DNA of 64,000 nucleotides, taken from NCBI GenBank assembly GCA_004335635.1, contig QAXH01006368.1:35107-99106 (forward strand), in the 5' to 3' direction. This stretch comes from Chloromonas sp. AAM2. Lineage: Eukaryota > Chlorophyta > Chlorophyceae > Chlamydomonadales > Chlamydomonadaceae. A program made the position numbers and the translations under genes. The stretch's first letter is position 1; the number at the start of each line of letters is the position of its first letter. Shown piece by piece: positions 50,869 to 62,415 of the stretch. Under the pieces are notes generated by a model. The model was not told the origin of the DNA, ran no database searches, and worked only from the letters and a program-made list of their open reading frames with translations.

Positions 50869-51116
50869 AGTGCGGGACGCTGAACGTTGCAAGGACGCTG
50901 CACAGGCTTGGCTGCCTACCGTGGACTAGACACTTGCAGACGTTGCGCCCTTGGGCTATAAGTACCAACGTCGAAACTCGGATACGTTGAACATTCATGG
51001 AAGAGCCGACGCGAGTCCATCGTTAGAGAGCATGGGGAATGGGACGCCCACGCTCAACCGCGCGCGCGACAACAAGTCGATCATTCCCATTACGTGCATG
51101 CGGCCGACGAGCAGCA
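50869..51116. promoter_or_regulatory. divergent M3-psiP promoter region (duplicate of M2-P1)
   Basis: It shares ordered blocks with 42510-42747: GCTGAACGTTGCAAGGA, GGACTAGACACTTGCAGAC, CATTCATGGAA and GAGTCCATCGTT. This copy has GGGCTATAAGTA, a TATA-like site, at about 50952. On the P side the gene is broken, so only M3 is likely to be served. Confidence 0.65.
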
Positions 51117-51620
51117 TGGTGAAACAAGAGCCCTGCGCATTCACGGTAATCTGTGCCGGCTGCTGTCGCATGTCCAATGATGCTGTGACGCGCCAAAGCC
51201 TGTTGGAGTGGACAGGCTTGTTGTCCTGCATGCAGCCATTCATAAGTGCTCAACAAGTCGTCGCGCAAGGGGCAAGCGCAGCCGGTGACGGCATATGGGC
51301 GAAGGTAAGCGCCCATCCAATGTCTCGTGGAACTACAGCGAGGCTACTCGATCAGCAGAGTACGAACTACCTGCCATTGACCGTGCTATGCCCAGCACGG
51401 ACGCCACAGCCGGAGATTATCATCAACGACGTGCCTAATGTTGCGAATCAGCTGTACACCTTGTAGCCTCCAGGCCGTTCTCTGGTAGCTGTTCGCTCAG
51501 GTGCTAGCAATACCTCAATGGACCGGTCATACTAGTATCTTCAGCTGTATGGAGTATGGAGATATTCTGCCTTTGGTACTCAAAGACACATTGCATACGT
51601 TCCTACTGACGAGCCTTACG
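51117..51620 (+). pseudogene. psiP: truncated, decayed P-family copy
   Basis: Only the 5' part of a P gene is present, about 250 bases from the M3 start as in the M2-P1 pair. A signal-exon remnant (CCCTGCGCATTC at 51134) no longer reads through. Exon 2 is recognisable, with GCTCAACAAGTCGTCGCGCA identical to P1, but its acceptor context is lost. Further on, CCGGAGATTATCATCAACGA with GTGCCTAAT matches the P PEININDMPN box, interrupted by a stop at about 51466. Intron sequence like that of P1 after exon 3 continues to about 51620. Exons from the MDLT exon to the C-terminus are missing. DNA at 51660-51870 resembles the later P1 intron at 45.70-45.82 kb, so an internal deletion is likely. Confidence 0.75.
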
Positions 51621-52187
51621 AAGCCGTTCCCACAATCACATCAATAAACACCAGCAAAGACAACAACAGGTTGGTTGCAGGTGCTCCAGGACTTCACATG
51701 CAAAAGGGTGCAGAGCCTCATCTCTTGCATGAATTGCCAGCGTTCGCACTCGTTGCAACGAGTCCCCGGCTGTAATCAATGTACATAGAAAAACCAGCGT
51801 ATAAGCGAAGCACACTTGGCGGCGGCAAACGACTTGCTCTGGCGCAATCAAGGACTGTGACTGCAAGTAGTTTTTGCGGCAGAGCGTCTACCAGGACAAC
51901 TTGTTGCCAGTCAGCAGTGTGGTCCAACAGCATGTCCTTGGCACCAGCCCAGGTAGGCCGCTGTATCTCGTGAAAAAACTGAGCCTCTGCGCGGGCCTCA
52001 CATTCCAAACAGGCCATCAACTTCCTGTTGAATCCGATCTCATAGTTGCGAGCGTTGAAACCTCGGGATCAGCCCAACAATTGGAGCAGACGAACATGCC
52101 AGTGGCAAAGATTCGCGTGCGGCACAAATCCTCGCGCACCGCGAGTGAACCGTCCCAAGGTTTCCTATGGTAGTAGCAATGCGCGCA
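51621..52187. other. DNA between psiP and P2
   Basis: The left half resembles P1 intron sequence near 45.70-45.82 kb (GTGCTCCAGGACTTCACATGC, CACACTTGGC), as if it were the tail of the deleted psiP. The right half is the P2 upstream region and carries CCTCGGGATCAGCCCAACAA about 125 bases before the P2 start, a block shared with P3. Confidence 0.55.
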
Positions 52188-55100
52188 ATGGCGGCGCGAA
52201 GAGGCTTGGCAGCACTTCGCCTCCTTGGCACCCTCTTCCTGATTGTATCACATTCCAAGGTGGTTTGACACTGGCTTCATTTCGTCGTCAATTCTCCGCT
52301 CTCGCCCTGCGCTTGATGCTGTGCTCTGAATTTGTTTGCAGTTGATCACCAGGGCTCAGCAAGTCGCCACGCAAGGGTCAAACATAACAAAGGACCAGGC
52401 AGGTGTTGAATGTTCTTGGATTGCGATTGAAAAGCGCTGCCAGAACAGGGAGGCAGTGGTCCATAGACGCCCCATGTGCTGCTGCAGCTCGCAGCGAGCT
52501 TGGCGCGTGCTTTTCAAGATATGAGCCTGAATTTAGGCGCCAACAGCAAGAACACGTCCTTCGCGGATCAAAGGCTTGGTGCTGACTTTCCAGGTCCAAA
52601 GCTAGACGCCACAGGTCCACAGCCGGAGATCAACATCAACGACATGCCCAACTTCGCCAAGTTGTTGAACTCCTCGTTACCGCCAGGTATGCAAAGGTTA
52701 TGGCACAGTTGTGTGATAGCCCTGACTGCATGGAAGGGTGGCTTGCGGTGTCAGAAGATGGCTTGGGACTGTCCCGCTGTGTTGTTTACCTTACATCATA
52801 ACTTGATAGAACGGGCATGCCATGCTTACGACTGAAAACTTGAAAGGCCGAAGTTTTGCCTTGCTACAAAGTCGGCCTTGACAGGGCACTTCTCCCTGAC
52901 AACCGGCTCCCTGAATAAACACAGGCCTGTGCTGCATACGACCAGGTTGGATTGTGTGCACTACTAGCGTGTTCACACTCTAAACAGCCTTTACACCATA
53001 ATGTACGTCCATGCAGGAATGGACTTGACTGAGGCTTTACGAGCAGCAGTAGCGCAACAGCAACAAGCAGGTGCTATGGGAGCAGCTGGCACTTCTACTG
53101 GGCAGCCTCTGGAGGTATGGCGTTACATGGGCCAAGGAAACTGTGTATGGTTGTAATGTCATGCTGTGACACAGACCACCCATGTCAGCCCAGTCAAAAT
53201 TAAAGCTAGTCCAACTCCAGCATCTTGCCCGCACTGCAACACAGCTGACGCTAGAAAGGCGACAAGACTGGATTAGGCTGCCAGAGATATCAGCCAACTT
53301 CTGCTTACAGATAGGTTCTGCACCCTGCCGGTTGACTTGTCAACAGCGCCCGTTAGCACACTACAACCACCACTGAGACACACAACTTCCTCAACTGCAC
53401 AACGTTGTTTGACGTTGCTCATGCAGAAAGCCGCAACAACAATTGCTGCTTTCCTGAATCTGCCCAACACGATTGGGACGGGCGAGAACCTGCGCCTAGT
53501 TGTTCAACGTATTCAAGATTTCCGGGACCTCAGAAACGCAGTGAGTGGCAGACGGGATATCTTGCGATGGACCTGAGCTCTGCTTACTGCAGCTAAGCTC
53601 TTAGCACGCTTATTGTAGACACCGTCCTGTGTCCTTTGACGGCTTCCCTGATGTAACAAATCAGTCAACCAGTGGTCTGTTGATGGCACTGGCCAGTGAG
53701 ACAGGAATCTGAGGTGCCATGTATGGCAAGCAAGATTTGTCTGATCAGATGCGGTTGCATGCAACACCGCTTGCGTTACAAGACTACTGGGCATGAATTG
53801 AACTCAATCACACATGAATAAAAGCAGGGGCCCCACGTATGCCCACTGTGCAGACGCTAGCACAAGCATGCAACAAACGACTGCGCATGGCACTTGCTAA
53901 CACGTTTTCACTGTCTTCGTGCATGCGAGGCGTCTTGGCATCACATCTCATCTGGCCACACGCCCGTAGGTGCGATTGTGAGTGCGGCTTTCGGCAATTT
54001 GCCAAAAATTACAGCTGGTTGTTAGAAGATGGCTTTTGCACATGCTGAATGGGTGTTGATACTGCCATTTCTGTTGGAACCTTGAGGTGATCCAACCGCG
54101 CATTTGCCATTTTAAGGCTGTAGACGTGTTCCTGTCACAGGTTCACATGGCAACATGCCAAGCCTCGCGTCAGTTTGCGCACATGCCATTCTACTCTGTG
54201 TATGCCGATCCTCTCTATGTGCTGCTTGCCTGTTGGTTACAGGTACCTGAACCTTGACCAGTTACAACAGATCGAGGGCTACCTAAACACTGCCACCAGC
54301 CTGGCTCTGTCAGCCCTTGCAGTGAGTGTCCAACAAAGGCTCTGGCAGGCCACGGCTGTGTGCAAGAACAATTCGTCTTACTCCTCAAGCAAATTGGCTG
54401 GCTTCATGACCTGAATCTGAATCAACAACTGCAAACTTGAACTTAAAGGCATACACGCAAGGGTCAGACTAAGTATCCAGAGGACTTGAATCCATGATTG
54501 TAGTCCGGCGATACCGTGCAGACTGAGCATGGCAGGATTCAAAGGTGACACATCAGTGCGTGCTCTTCCTTCATGTAGGTCTCCCTGCTGTAGATTCACT
54601 TTACAAGTGCCAGCCAAGCTAGTTTGCTCCCTCCAATCTCTGCAGGCCTTCCCTCTAGCTCAGCTAGCGTACCAAATTGCCTTAATCGCGCTGGGTGCTG
54701 CCATCACCGCCCTCCTGGCGGGTGTCTTTACCCTGGTGCTCGCAGCCCTGGCGGTGGCAGGTACGTCTAGCCGCTCACTTGAGAGGCTGTGCGGAACAAT
54801 TCAACAGGAGGTGCTATCCTGCTTCACTTGCTGCCTTGCTTCTTCTTGGTCCCATGACACGACACGACTGGGCTGTCAGGTTGCCTGATGCCCACCGTGC
54901 AGACATGCAGACGTTTTTCAGATGAGATTTTCCGCCTGACAAGAGCCACGTATGCCAAGGGTACTTGATCCAACAAAACGACAGCTGCTTACGCCTGTCC
55001 ACTGCCGTTATGCACCCGCAGCTACCCAAGCTCAATTGGACGCGGTTCAACAAAATCAAGCTGGTTTGGTTGTGGAAGATGAAGTCGTGCTGAAATCACG

Positions 55101-56795
55101 GCCATCAGTGCAAAACGACGAGGTACAATTGCGACGAGGTACAATGCATACAATGCATACAATGTCTTGCTAGTATGCATACAAATTGTTGTATTTGCGA
55201 TGGCTTTGCACACGCCACTTGCATGGCTTGCCGTTGCTCTCGGTGAATTTGGCCCCCCTGATGTGATCAATACGTCTCAACGAGTCTGAGGTTTTCAAAT
55301 TGATACAATCCAAATATACTTGTTAACGGGTTCCACGTGATATTTTGAAAGGTTTGACTGCTTGCACACCTCCTCATGCATGCTTGCAGTGGTTCATCAA
55401 CCTCAAAGCAACATCACGAGCGATTTATGAGTAAGTGGCGGTTGGGAAATTCTGGCTGTTGGGGATAGCAATTTCTAGCAAGCTACTGTAAGACTACCAC
55501 CAGTGCACGAATTGGTCACACTTTCCCATGGCCACACTTTCCCATTAGGTTCAGGGCACGACCGGACAGCAATCCTCTCAGTGTTGTTGGCCCGTTGTGC
55601 ATGTGGCACTCACTAGTAGTGAGGTGGTCCATTCTGATGTGGCGTTGCAGTAGTTCAGGATGAGCAGATCAGTACATCAAAGCCAATCGAAAAATTGTAC
55701 GCACTCATGTGAGCAATTGCTATCCCGTTACAAGACACCACAACTTGAGACACCATAACCATGGATCTGCACTTGAATTTACACTAAAACCTCTAGACAG
55801 ACTGGGCCTCAACTGATTAATGTCGAAAGAGCACTGGTCACACCTTGGTCGACCTCTCTTGGTCAACCTTGAAAATTACACCGAACTGTTTAATGATCAA
55901 AAGCTGAAAGATGCATCCGATGCCATGTACTGGGGCAGTGGCATGGCCACACAGTTGGTGCACAGTCCGAACACATGCTTACTTACACGGTGGGTCAACT
56001 GAACAGAACCAACTCACACGCTGAGCTTAGATTCAATCCGCCGATGCTGTGGCGTTGCTACTGGGACAGTTGGTTGAAATTCCAGAGCTCCAAGAGAGCT
56101 GTGCCGTCTGGTGTGGTGAAGTAGCAGAGGGAAAACCGGCGCTTGCACTTGGCGCAACGCTTCACTTTTTTTGGTTGCTCTATCAATCAATCTATCATTC
56201 ATGAAGACCAATTTGTCTCCAACTGTGGCTTGCCCATATTTGCCCAGTAGTTTAGGATTTGCAACCTCCTTGGATGTAGTGGCCCTCTTTGCATGTGGGG
56301 CATGCTATACTTATGTGTTATGTATTGACAGCGCCAGGTTGCTTAGCAAGGTTCAGATTGTCGTCAAATTTAGCCTACTGCATGCCATGAATGCATCAAT
56401 TAACGTCCAGTATTTGCCATCCAGAGTGTGCGATGCTCTGAATTTGTGGCTTAGTGAGGCTTTGGATTACAACTGATTGGCATCTATAGAATCCAGTTGA
56501 TGACAGCGTTTTCTTACCACCAGCAGTCCTTTCCAAATGCACGAGTTTTATCATTCCTTGCTCAGGGTAGGTCAAGGCCGTACACATCCCGATCCGTGTC
56601 TTGTGACAGCTTCCCTGGTGTGAAAAACAAACGTTTGGATGAAGCATGGAATTGCTGTGGCCCTTGTTTTGCAGGCCTGTCCTGCAGTACGCCTTTTCAA
56701 AGAAGCCATGGGATGCGTTGCAAGTGGCTGAGAGCGTGCTGGGCATATCACAGGCCGGCTTTGGCGCATTGCAGGACGTAGGCATTGTCAACTGA
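52188..56795 (+). CDS. P2: unknown P-family protein, secreted/membrane, 334 aa
   Basis: Second intact P copy. Exons: 52188-52259 (an in-frame Met also at 52179), 52342-52398, 52488-52686, 53017-53114, 53427-53540, 53970-53977, 54243-54321, 54646-54760, 55022-55122, 55390-55430, 56675-56795. The signal segment is LAALRLLGTLFLIVSHS. RAQQVATQG, FAKLLNSSLPPG (sequon NSS), MDLTEALRAAVAQQQQ, IAAFLNLPNTIGTG, YLNLDQLQQIEGYLNTA, the hydrophobic QLAYQIALIALGAAITALLA (residues about 199-247), a linker, WFINLKATSRAI and PVLQYAFSKKPWDALQVAES then SQAGFGALQDVGIVN follow. The microexon is GTGCGATT. The donor after exon 9 is duplicated 16 bases downstream. Introns 5 and 10 each carry a cluster repeat. Function unknown. 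Confidence 0.87.
53621..53660 (+). repeat. cluster-specific dispersed repeat, copy 3
   Basis: TGTGTCCTTTGACGGCTTCC followed by CTGATGTAA, in P2 intron 5. Confidence 0.7.
55116..55145 (+). repeat. duplicated 5' splice site at the end of P2 exon 9
   Basis: CGACGAGGTACAAT occurs at 55116 and again at 55132. The first matches the P1/P3 exon end (NDE, then GT). Use of the second would add 16 nt and shift the frame. Confidence 0.8.
56570..56625 (+). repeat. cluster-specific dispersed repeat, copy 4
   Basis: AGGTCAAGGCCGTACACATC, then CCGTGTCTTGTGACAGCTTC and CCTGGTGTGAAA, in the last intron of P2. It is close to copy 5. Confidence 0.7.
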
Positions 56796-57686
56796 GGCCT
56801 GTTTTCACAGCTCCGCCGAGCAGCTGAGGTTACAGGATGGCTGTTCCTTACTTTTGATCGCAAGGTATCGGTATTATGAACATCTGACCTGTCAAACAAA
56901 CTCCTTGCTCTTGTGACGCAAGGTCTTCTGGCCTTTGCACTTTTGATCTTTCTGCTCCAGACAGGCTCAGTGCATGTCCCCGACAACGCCATGTGTGGAT
57001 TGCATATATCCCTGGTACAGCAAAGTGCCGTCGCATCATTCACCGACCTGATCGGTGGTCACTGATGGACATCAAGCACGCAGTATTCCAAATGTTTTGG
57101 GCTAGAGTCCCATGTAAAATAAACCCAAACACTGACAGGTGTTGACAGAGCCCATGAGTGCCATCAACTTGCCACAGTTGCCTCAACAAGGTGCATGCCT
57201 CAGTCACACTCTCTTAAGCAGGCCGATAAGTCTTTCCTGTGTCGACCCAAGGATTGCAGATCCAGGCAGCGGGCACAGATGTTAGGCGTGACCGACTAGG
57301 CCACCTGAACCTTCTTGCGTCCCTTTCTCTAGTCCTTGACCTTCGCTTAGGCGGCTCGATCCTGTTTTGCCTTCAGTTGGACTGCCTTGCCTGCTTTGTT
57401 CCCTGCGTTTTGAGTTCTTGCTCAAGGTAGGCCAGGGCGATGCACATCCCGTTCCATGTCCTCTGACGGCTTCCCTGGTGTAAATATGTACATGTGCATA
57501 TAGATTTGCTTGTCGTTATATTTGGATCTGGGAATTCGTTCAGCCTCGGGACCAGCCCAACAGCAATGGAAGGGCCAATCGCATTGGAATGATGAAAAGT
57601 GTAGGGTCCAGGCATGGTGATGATTGCGAACGCACACACTGAACTCGGCACTCCCAACATTTACACTGCGAACAACACGGGCAAGG
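56796..57686. other. intergenic DNA P2-P3
   Basis: About 0.9 kb holding the P2 3' UTR, dispersed repeat copy 5 and the P3 upstream block CCTCGGGACCAGCCCAACAG about 145 bases before the P3 start. No other gene was seen. Confidence 0.55.
57420..57482 (+). repeat. cluster-specific dispersed repeat, copy 5
   Basis: AGGTAGGCCAGGGCGATGCA, then CATCCCGTTCCATGTCCTCT and GACGGCTTCCCTGGTGTAAA, between P2 and P3. It shares its 5' part with copy 4. Confidence 0.75.
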
Positions 57687-60600
57687 ATGGCCCCGCGTCA
57701 GCGGCTGGCAGCCCTTCGCATCCTCGGCACTTTGCTTTTGCTCATCTCACGTTCCAAGGTGGCCGCCAACGTTGCCTTAGTCCTGGACCCTTCATGTCTC
57801 GCTTGGACGCTAAACGCTGTTCCTCTGCGTGCAGATAATTGCGAGGGCCCAACAAGTGACGGTCGAGCAGGCGGCAGACAGGACTGTGGACCAGGCAGGT
57901 GTTGATGATGTCTATGCCTGCTGCGATCACACCGTAATCATCCTCAACGCGTTTGCTTCAGCGTTGGCGGTACCGTCTGTGCAGGCAAGCAGTATAGATT
58001 CAACCCAAACGGCTGCGGGTGCGGCGAACGCGACATCTGCGACAGAAGATGAGGTGAGTTGGTGGCTTCTGCCACACACCGCTAGTATACAGCTGCCAGC
58101 CATTCCTCCACTAATATATCTAACTCGGACAGCTGGCAGCCACCGTGAATCCACTATATCAATCTGTTTTTTCCTGGCTATTGTTTTTCGTCAATCTGCT
58201 TACTTTTCTGCTTTTTTGCACTTGCAGAAAAATAAATGTTAAACCAGCCTGCCTTCAGATCGAATTGTTTGGCAGTTTTTTCCAATCTGCTCACGCGATC
58301 TCGCCTAGCTCATGTCATGCAAAAAGCAAATGGTAGAGAGGATGGCATGCACTGCGGGCAGCAAAGCAAGGAGAGGAGGGCAATGCGCCTTGATGATATG
58401 TGATACTGGGAGGCAACCATGACCATGTAAAATTTTGATGCAGCTCGCAGCGCCATGTGACGTTTGTGATGCAGCTCGCAGCTCGCTTGGCACAAGTTCT
58501 TGCCGGGATCAGCCTTGACTTGTTTTCTCTCAGCGAGGGCTCCACTGGCAACACAAGCACCCCTGAACCGCCCAAGCCTGACATAAGCGTTGAAGGCATG
58601 CCTAACTTTGCAAGGTTGCTGAATTCTTCGTTACCAGCAGGTGAGCCTCTCATGTCTGGACGATGCAGCCACCTTTGCCTCTCTAACATGCATTCTCCAT
58701 GGTCTCTCCCATCGCCGATCTTATTCACGTCACAGATTGCAAATCATCACCGTTTGTCCACAATGCAGGGGCTAATCTGAATGACTCAATTCGAGCAGCA
58801 GTGACGCAACAGCAGTCGATTGGAGGTCTGTCAGTGAAGCCCTTGGAGGTAAGTGTGCCTTATCGCAATAACTGTGTAGAGAGGGAGCACAGTCCAGGCC
58901 ACCCTGCATTCAGCTCATGTATGAAGAGGGAAACCTCAAAACGTCTTGACATCACCACAATGCGTTTCCAATGTAGAAGACCAGCTGTATGAGCAAAGAG
59001 GAGAAGATTGACAGGCTGTCCATAAGAATGAGAGACCAGGGCATCAAGGTGAAACTCTTGTTTGGTCTGCGCCTGACAGGTTAGCAGGTTTATGCTAGTG
59101 CTTTACGGTGCTTTAAATCACTTGCGGGTCTCACCATTGTTTGTTGTGCTGGCTGCTGGGCTTGCAGAAGGCTGCAGAAACAGTCGTGGCGTTCCTGAAC
59201 CTGCCGAGCACCTTTGGGAGTGGTACTAACATTCGCCTGGTTGTCAAACGTATTCAGCAGTTCAGAGAGCTCAAGAATATGGTGCGTGGCTTAGCATAAA
59301 CAATGGTCATGTCTTTACACTAGTCAGCCCCTGACTCACATGCCTAACCTATAGCTTGTTTACCTTGTTGTGAGCACTGCTTGAGATGATGGATGTGCAG
59401 AACCTAGCGTAGTTCAACTCAGATGTCTCACTCCCAGACAGCCGTGACTACTTTACTGACAAGCCACCATTTCCTCACATACACACTTGCTTCATTGTTG
59501 CCCATATACACACGGGGTTGACTTGCTGCCAGCTGTATGCGATGACATATATATATTGAATACATCAGGGGGGCGCGCATGCATCGAGCGCAAACGCTAG
59601 CAAGCCACGTTACGCTTTGCTTGATCAGCCGCTGGTTTCTGCCTTTCAGCTGACCCTGCCTGAAATGATCCTGCGAGGTGAAAGCTTCTGAGGCCATGCA
59701 GCTTTGTGTATGCAGGTTCGACTGTGAGTGCTGCACGGTGGAGGTAATAGCTTCAAGCTGCGGTTGACTACCAGTGACATATGGCAGTACAATCTGTGTA
59801 GTGTCTGTACACTTGATTGGTAATCTCTGTGTAATGTGCATCATCCATGCATGTAGCAAGAGGTGCACGTGCGTCCTTTACACAAACCAGGTCATACTAC
59901 CCTGGTTTAAAAAGCAAGCAGACAAGCAGGGGAAGGGATGGCTTGGGTCTGTATCTCGCACACAGTCCACTCTTGAGGATGACACCTGCCCCATGCCGGT
60001 TCGTGACACTGGTTTTGCTGCATGTTCCTGCTTGATCCTGCTTGTTGAGTGTACGTGTGACAGCTTTCAAGTTTACACCATGTATCAAATACCGAATCTT
60101 AAGTCTTTGCTGTACGGCAGTGCTCAAACCCTTGCACAACGTCTGTCTGTTGTGCTTGTCCAGGTACCTGAACATCGACCAGATACGACAGATTGAGGGC
60201 TACCTGGATACCGCCGGCGGGCTGGCACTGCAAGCCCTGGCAGTGAGTGCTCAGGCAACACTCGACATGCCGTACAACGGCAGTGGGTGGTGACAAACTA
60301 CACGCAAATCAGTTCAAAAGCTTGCCGCATGCGGTCTTCAAACAAAAGGCTGGAATTTACAGTTCCCCTGGATTTGCTGTGGCTCCAGGTATGGGACACG
60401 AGACAGGCTATCCCATCAGCTGGGAAGATGTTCCGATGGGACACTGTGCTGATTTGAAGCCATGAAACATGAACTGGCCAGACCTCAGAAGCCTGGCAGG
60501 CTGCACTGAGGTCGCAGCTGAAAATGCAACGGAACTCCTCTGCCTGATATTTGGACCAGCAACATACATGGTGCTGCGTTTCACCCATACTTGCATTCAA

Positions 60601-62135
60601 TTGCATTTAACTGCAAAGACATGCGTGTGGTGTGCGCCATTTGCGCTGCTGTGCTTTCAGGCCTTCCCTCTCGCTCAGCTGGCATTCGTGGCGGCAACAG
60701 TTGCATTGGGTGCCGCAGTCACGTCCCTCCTAGCAGGCATATTCTACTTGGTGGCGTCCGCTCTAGCACTTGCAGGTACGAGCCACACAAGCTAACCAAC
60801 CCAGGCAAGGCTTGGAAGGAACAATGTCACTCCGCTATGGCATTGGCAGGTCGAACAAATCACAGTCAGAGCAAGTGACTGCCAGTGGTAATACAACACC
60901 AGTTAAGTGTAGGTTGTAGGTCGCACTTGTCGCACTTGGTTGTTAAACTTTCATGTAGGTGTCATCAAACCTTCTCTGTTCTTGTTGAGCTCAAGTTTTG
61001 CCAAGGTGCCGTTTTGCATTTCCATGCGTGCCTACAGCTTCCATTCCAGCAGTTGCTGTCTTGGGTGAGGAAGGTGGAGGTCTGGAGACCGTGACTGCAG
61101 TTGATGAATCAATAGCAGGCACGCTACGTGACAGCGCCAAACGTAACAGCACAAAACGTTCAGTAAGAAACGATGAGGTGAGGCGCCAGCAACGCGTGCC
61201 TTACAGTGTGCAAATGACAAAACAGTCACAGCTTACAACCCTTTTTCCCTGCAGCAGGCGTTCCGGGCTGCTCATGCACCGATCTGTCAGGACAGGTGCA
61301 CAACGTAGTCAGCAGAAGCATGAGCATCGATGCTTCTTTCCCTGACATATGCCGTGACATATCCAGCTCAACCAAAGCTGCGCACACTCACATACAAAGG
61401 TTCATGCCGTGTTTCATCTGGGCATTCACGCTGGCTGCATAGCAGACGTCGAGGACATGCACACAGATGCCATGCCTGCTGTTCTTACAGTGGTTCGTCA
61501 GCCTCAAAGCAAAGGCGATGACTGTTCAAGAGTGAGTACATCTGCATTACCGTTATACCAATTAACAGAGAGGAAAGAGCATCTTTCCATGAGAGCATTC
61601 CCGGTTTTGAGCCATCTGTCCCTACCACACATCCTCCCAGCACTCTGCGGCTACACACTACGCTACTAGCAATTCAGGAATTCTGCCCACGTCAGTATGC
61701 CCCGGTCAGGTCCGTTGTAGCCTCCTAGTCCTGCCACACAACTGGTACACAAATGCACACACGCCCTCCCAGCGCCGTCTGCAACGATCAATACAAAACC
61801 TTTCAGCACATCTTATACGAGATGTGGTACAGCTTATTACACGTCGCTTGCCTATACAACACATCTCTCAACACGCAAAGACCAATGCGATACCACGCAC
61901 TTGTCGGCATCCAATGCAACAGCGCGCATAGGACTACACATGCCCTGTACTTCTGCCACCTGCCACCTTCCGGCTTGCATGCATCCGACGTCCTGATTGC
62001 CTTCCGCCGTACAGGCCTGTTCTGCGATATGCCTTTTCCAAGGATCCTTTGGATGCTCTGGGCCTGGCTGATGGGATCTTGGGCGTTGCACAGGCTGGCT
62101 TTGGAGCCCTCTCTGATATTGGAGTGTTGAAGTAA
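57687..62135 (+). CDS. P3: unknown P-family protein, secreted/membrane, 354 aa
   Basis: Third and most divergent P copy. Exons: 57687-57758, 57835-57894, 57985-58053, 58475-58640, 58769-58848, 59168-59281, 59716-59723, 60164-60242, 60661-60775, 61038-61177, 61491-61531, 62015-62135; 354 aa in one frame. The signal segment is LGTLLLLISRS. Exon 3 (23 aa, ending SATEDE) has no counterpart in P1 or P2. FARLLNSSLPAG keeps the NSS sequon. VVAFLNLPSTFGSG and YLNIDQIRQIEGYLDTAGG precede the hydrophobic QLAFVAATVALGAAVTSLLA block. The C-terminal part is WFVSLKAKAM and PVLRYAFSKDPLDALGLADG, then AQAGFGALSDIGVLK. The microexon is GTTCGACT. The acceptor of exon 4 is duplicated 31 bases upstream. Function unknown. 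Confidence 0.86.
58436..58484 (+). repeat. duplicated 3' splice site before P3 exon 4
   Basis: TGATGCAGCTCGCAGC occurs twice, 31 bases apart. The second fits the reading frame (LAARLAQVL); the first would shift it. Confidence 0.8.
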
Positions 62136-62415
62136 TGCGAGAAATCTTAGTACTAGTGGTGATGGCAGTGCACGACAAACAAAGTAGACAATATGCACCT
62201 GCATCACCAGCCCACGTGCTTATGGCTGCAACGATTAGAATGGCACTCAAAGGCAAAGCACCTGGACTACTACGTGGGCTATCACAACCTGGCTACTTGA
62301 TGCACAACCTGGCTGCTTCAGTTGGCCACTACCCATTCCACCATCCGGGTGTCGTCAAGCATTGGGTGTTGTTTACCTCTCACTGTAACCTGATCGCTAC
62401 CACTTTCAAGGAGGC

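Noticed and set aside
56396..57043. 215-aa minus-strand frame
   Set aside because: It overlaps the last exon of P2 on the other strand and the dispersed repeat. Its composition is irregular and no family is seen.
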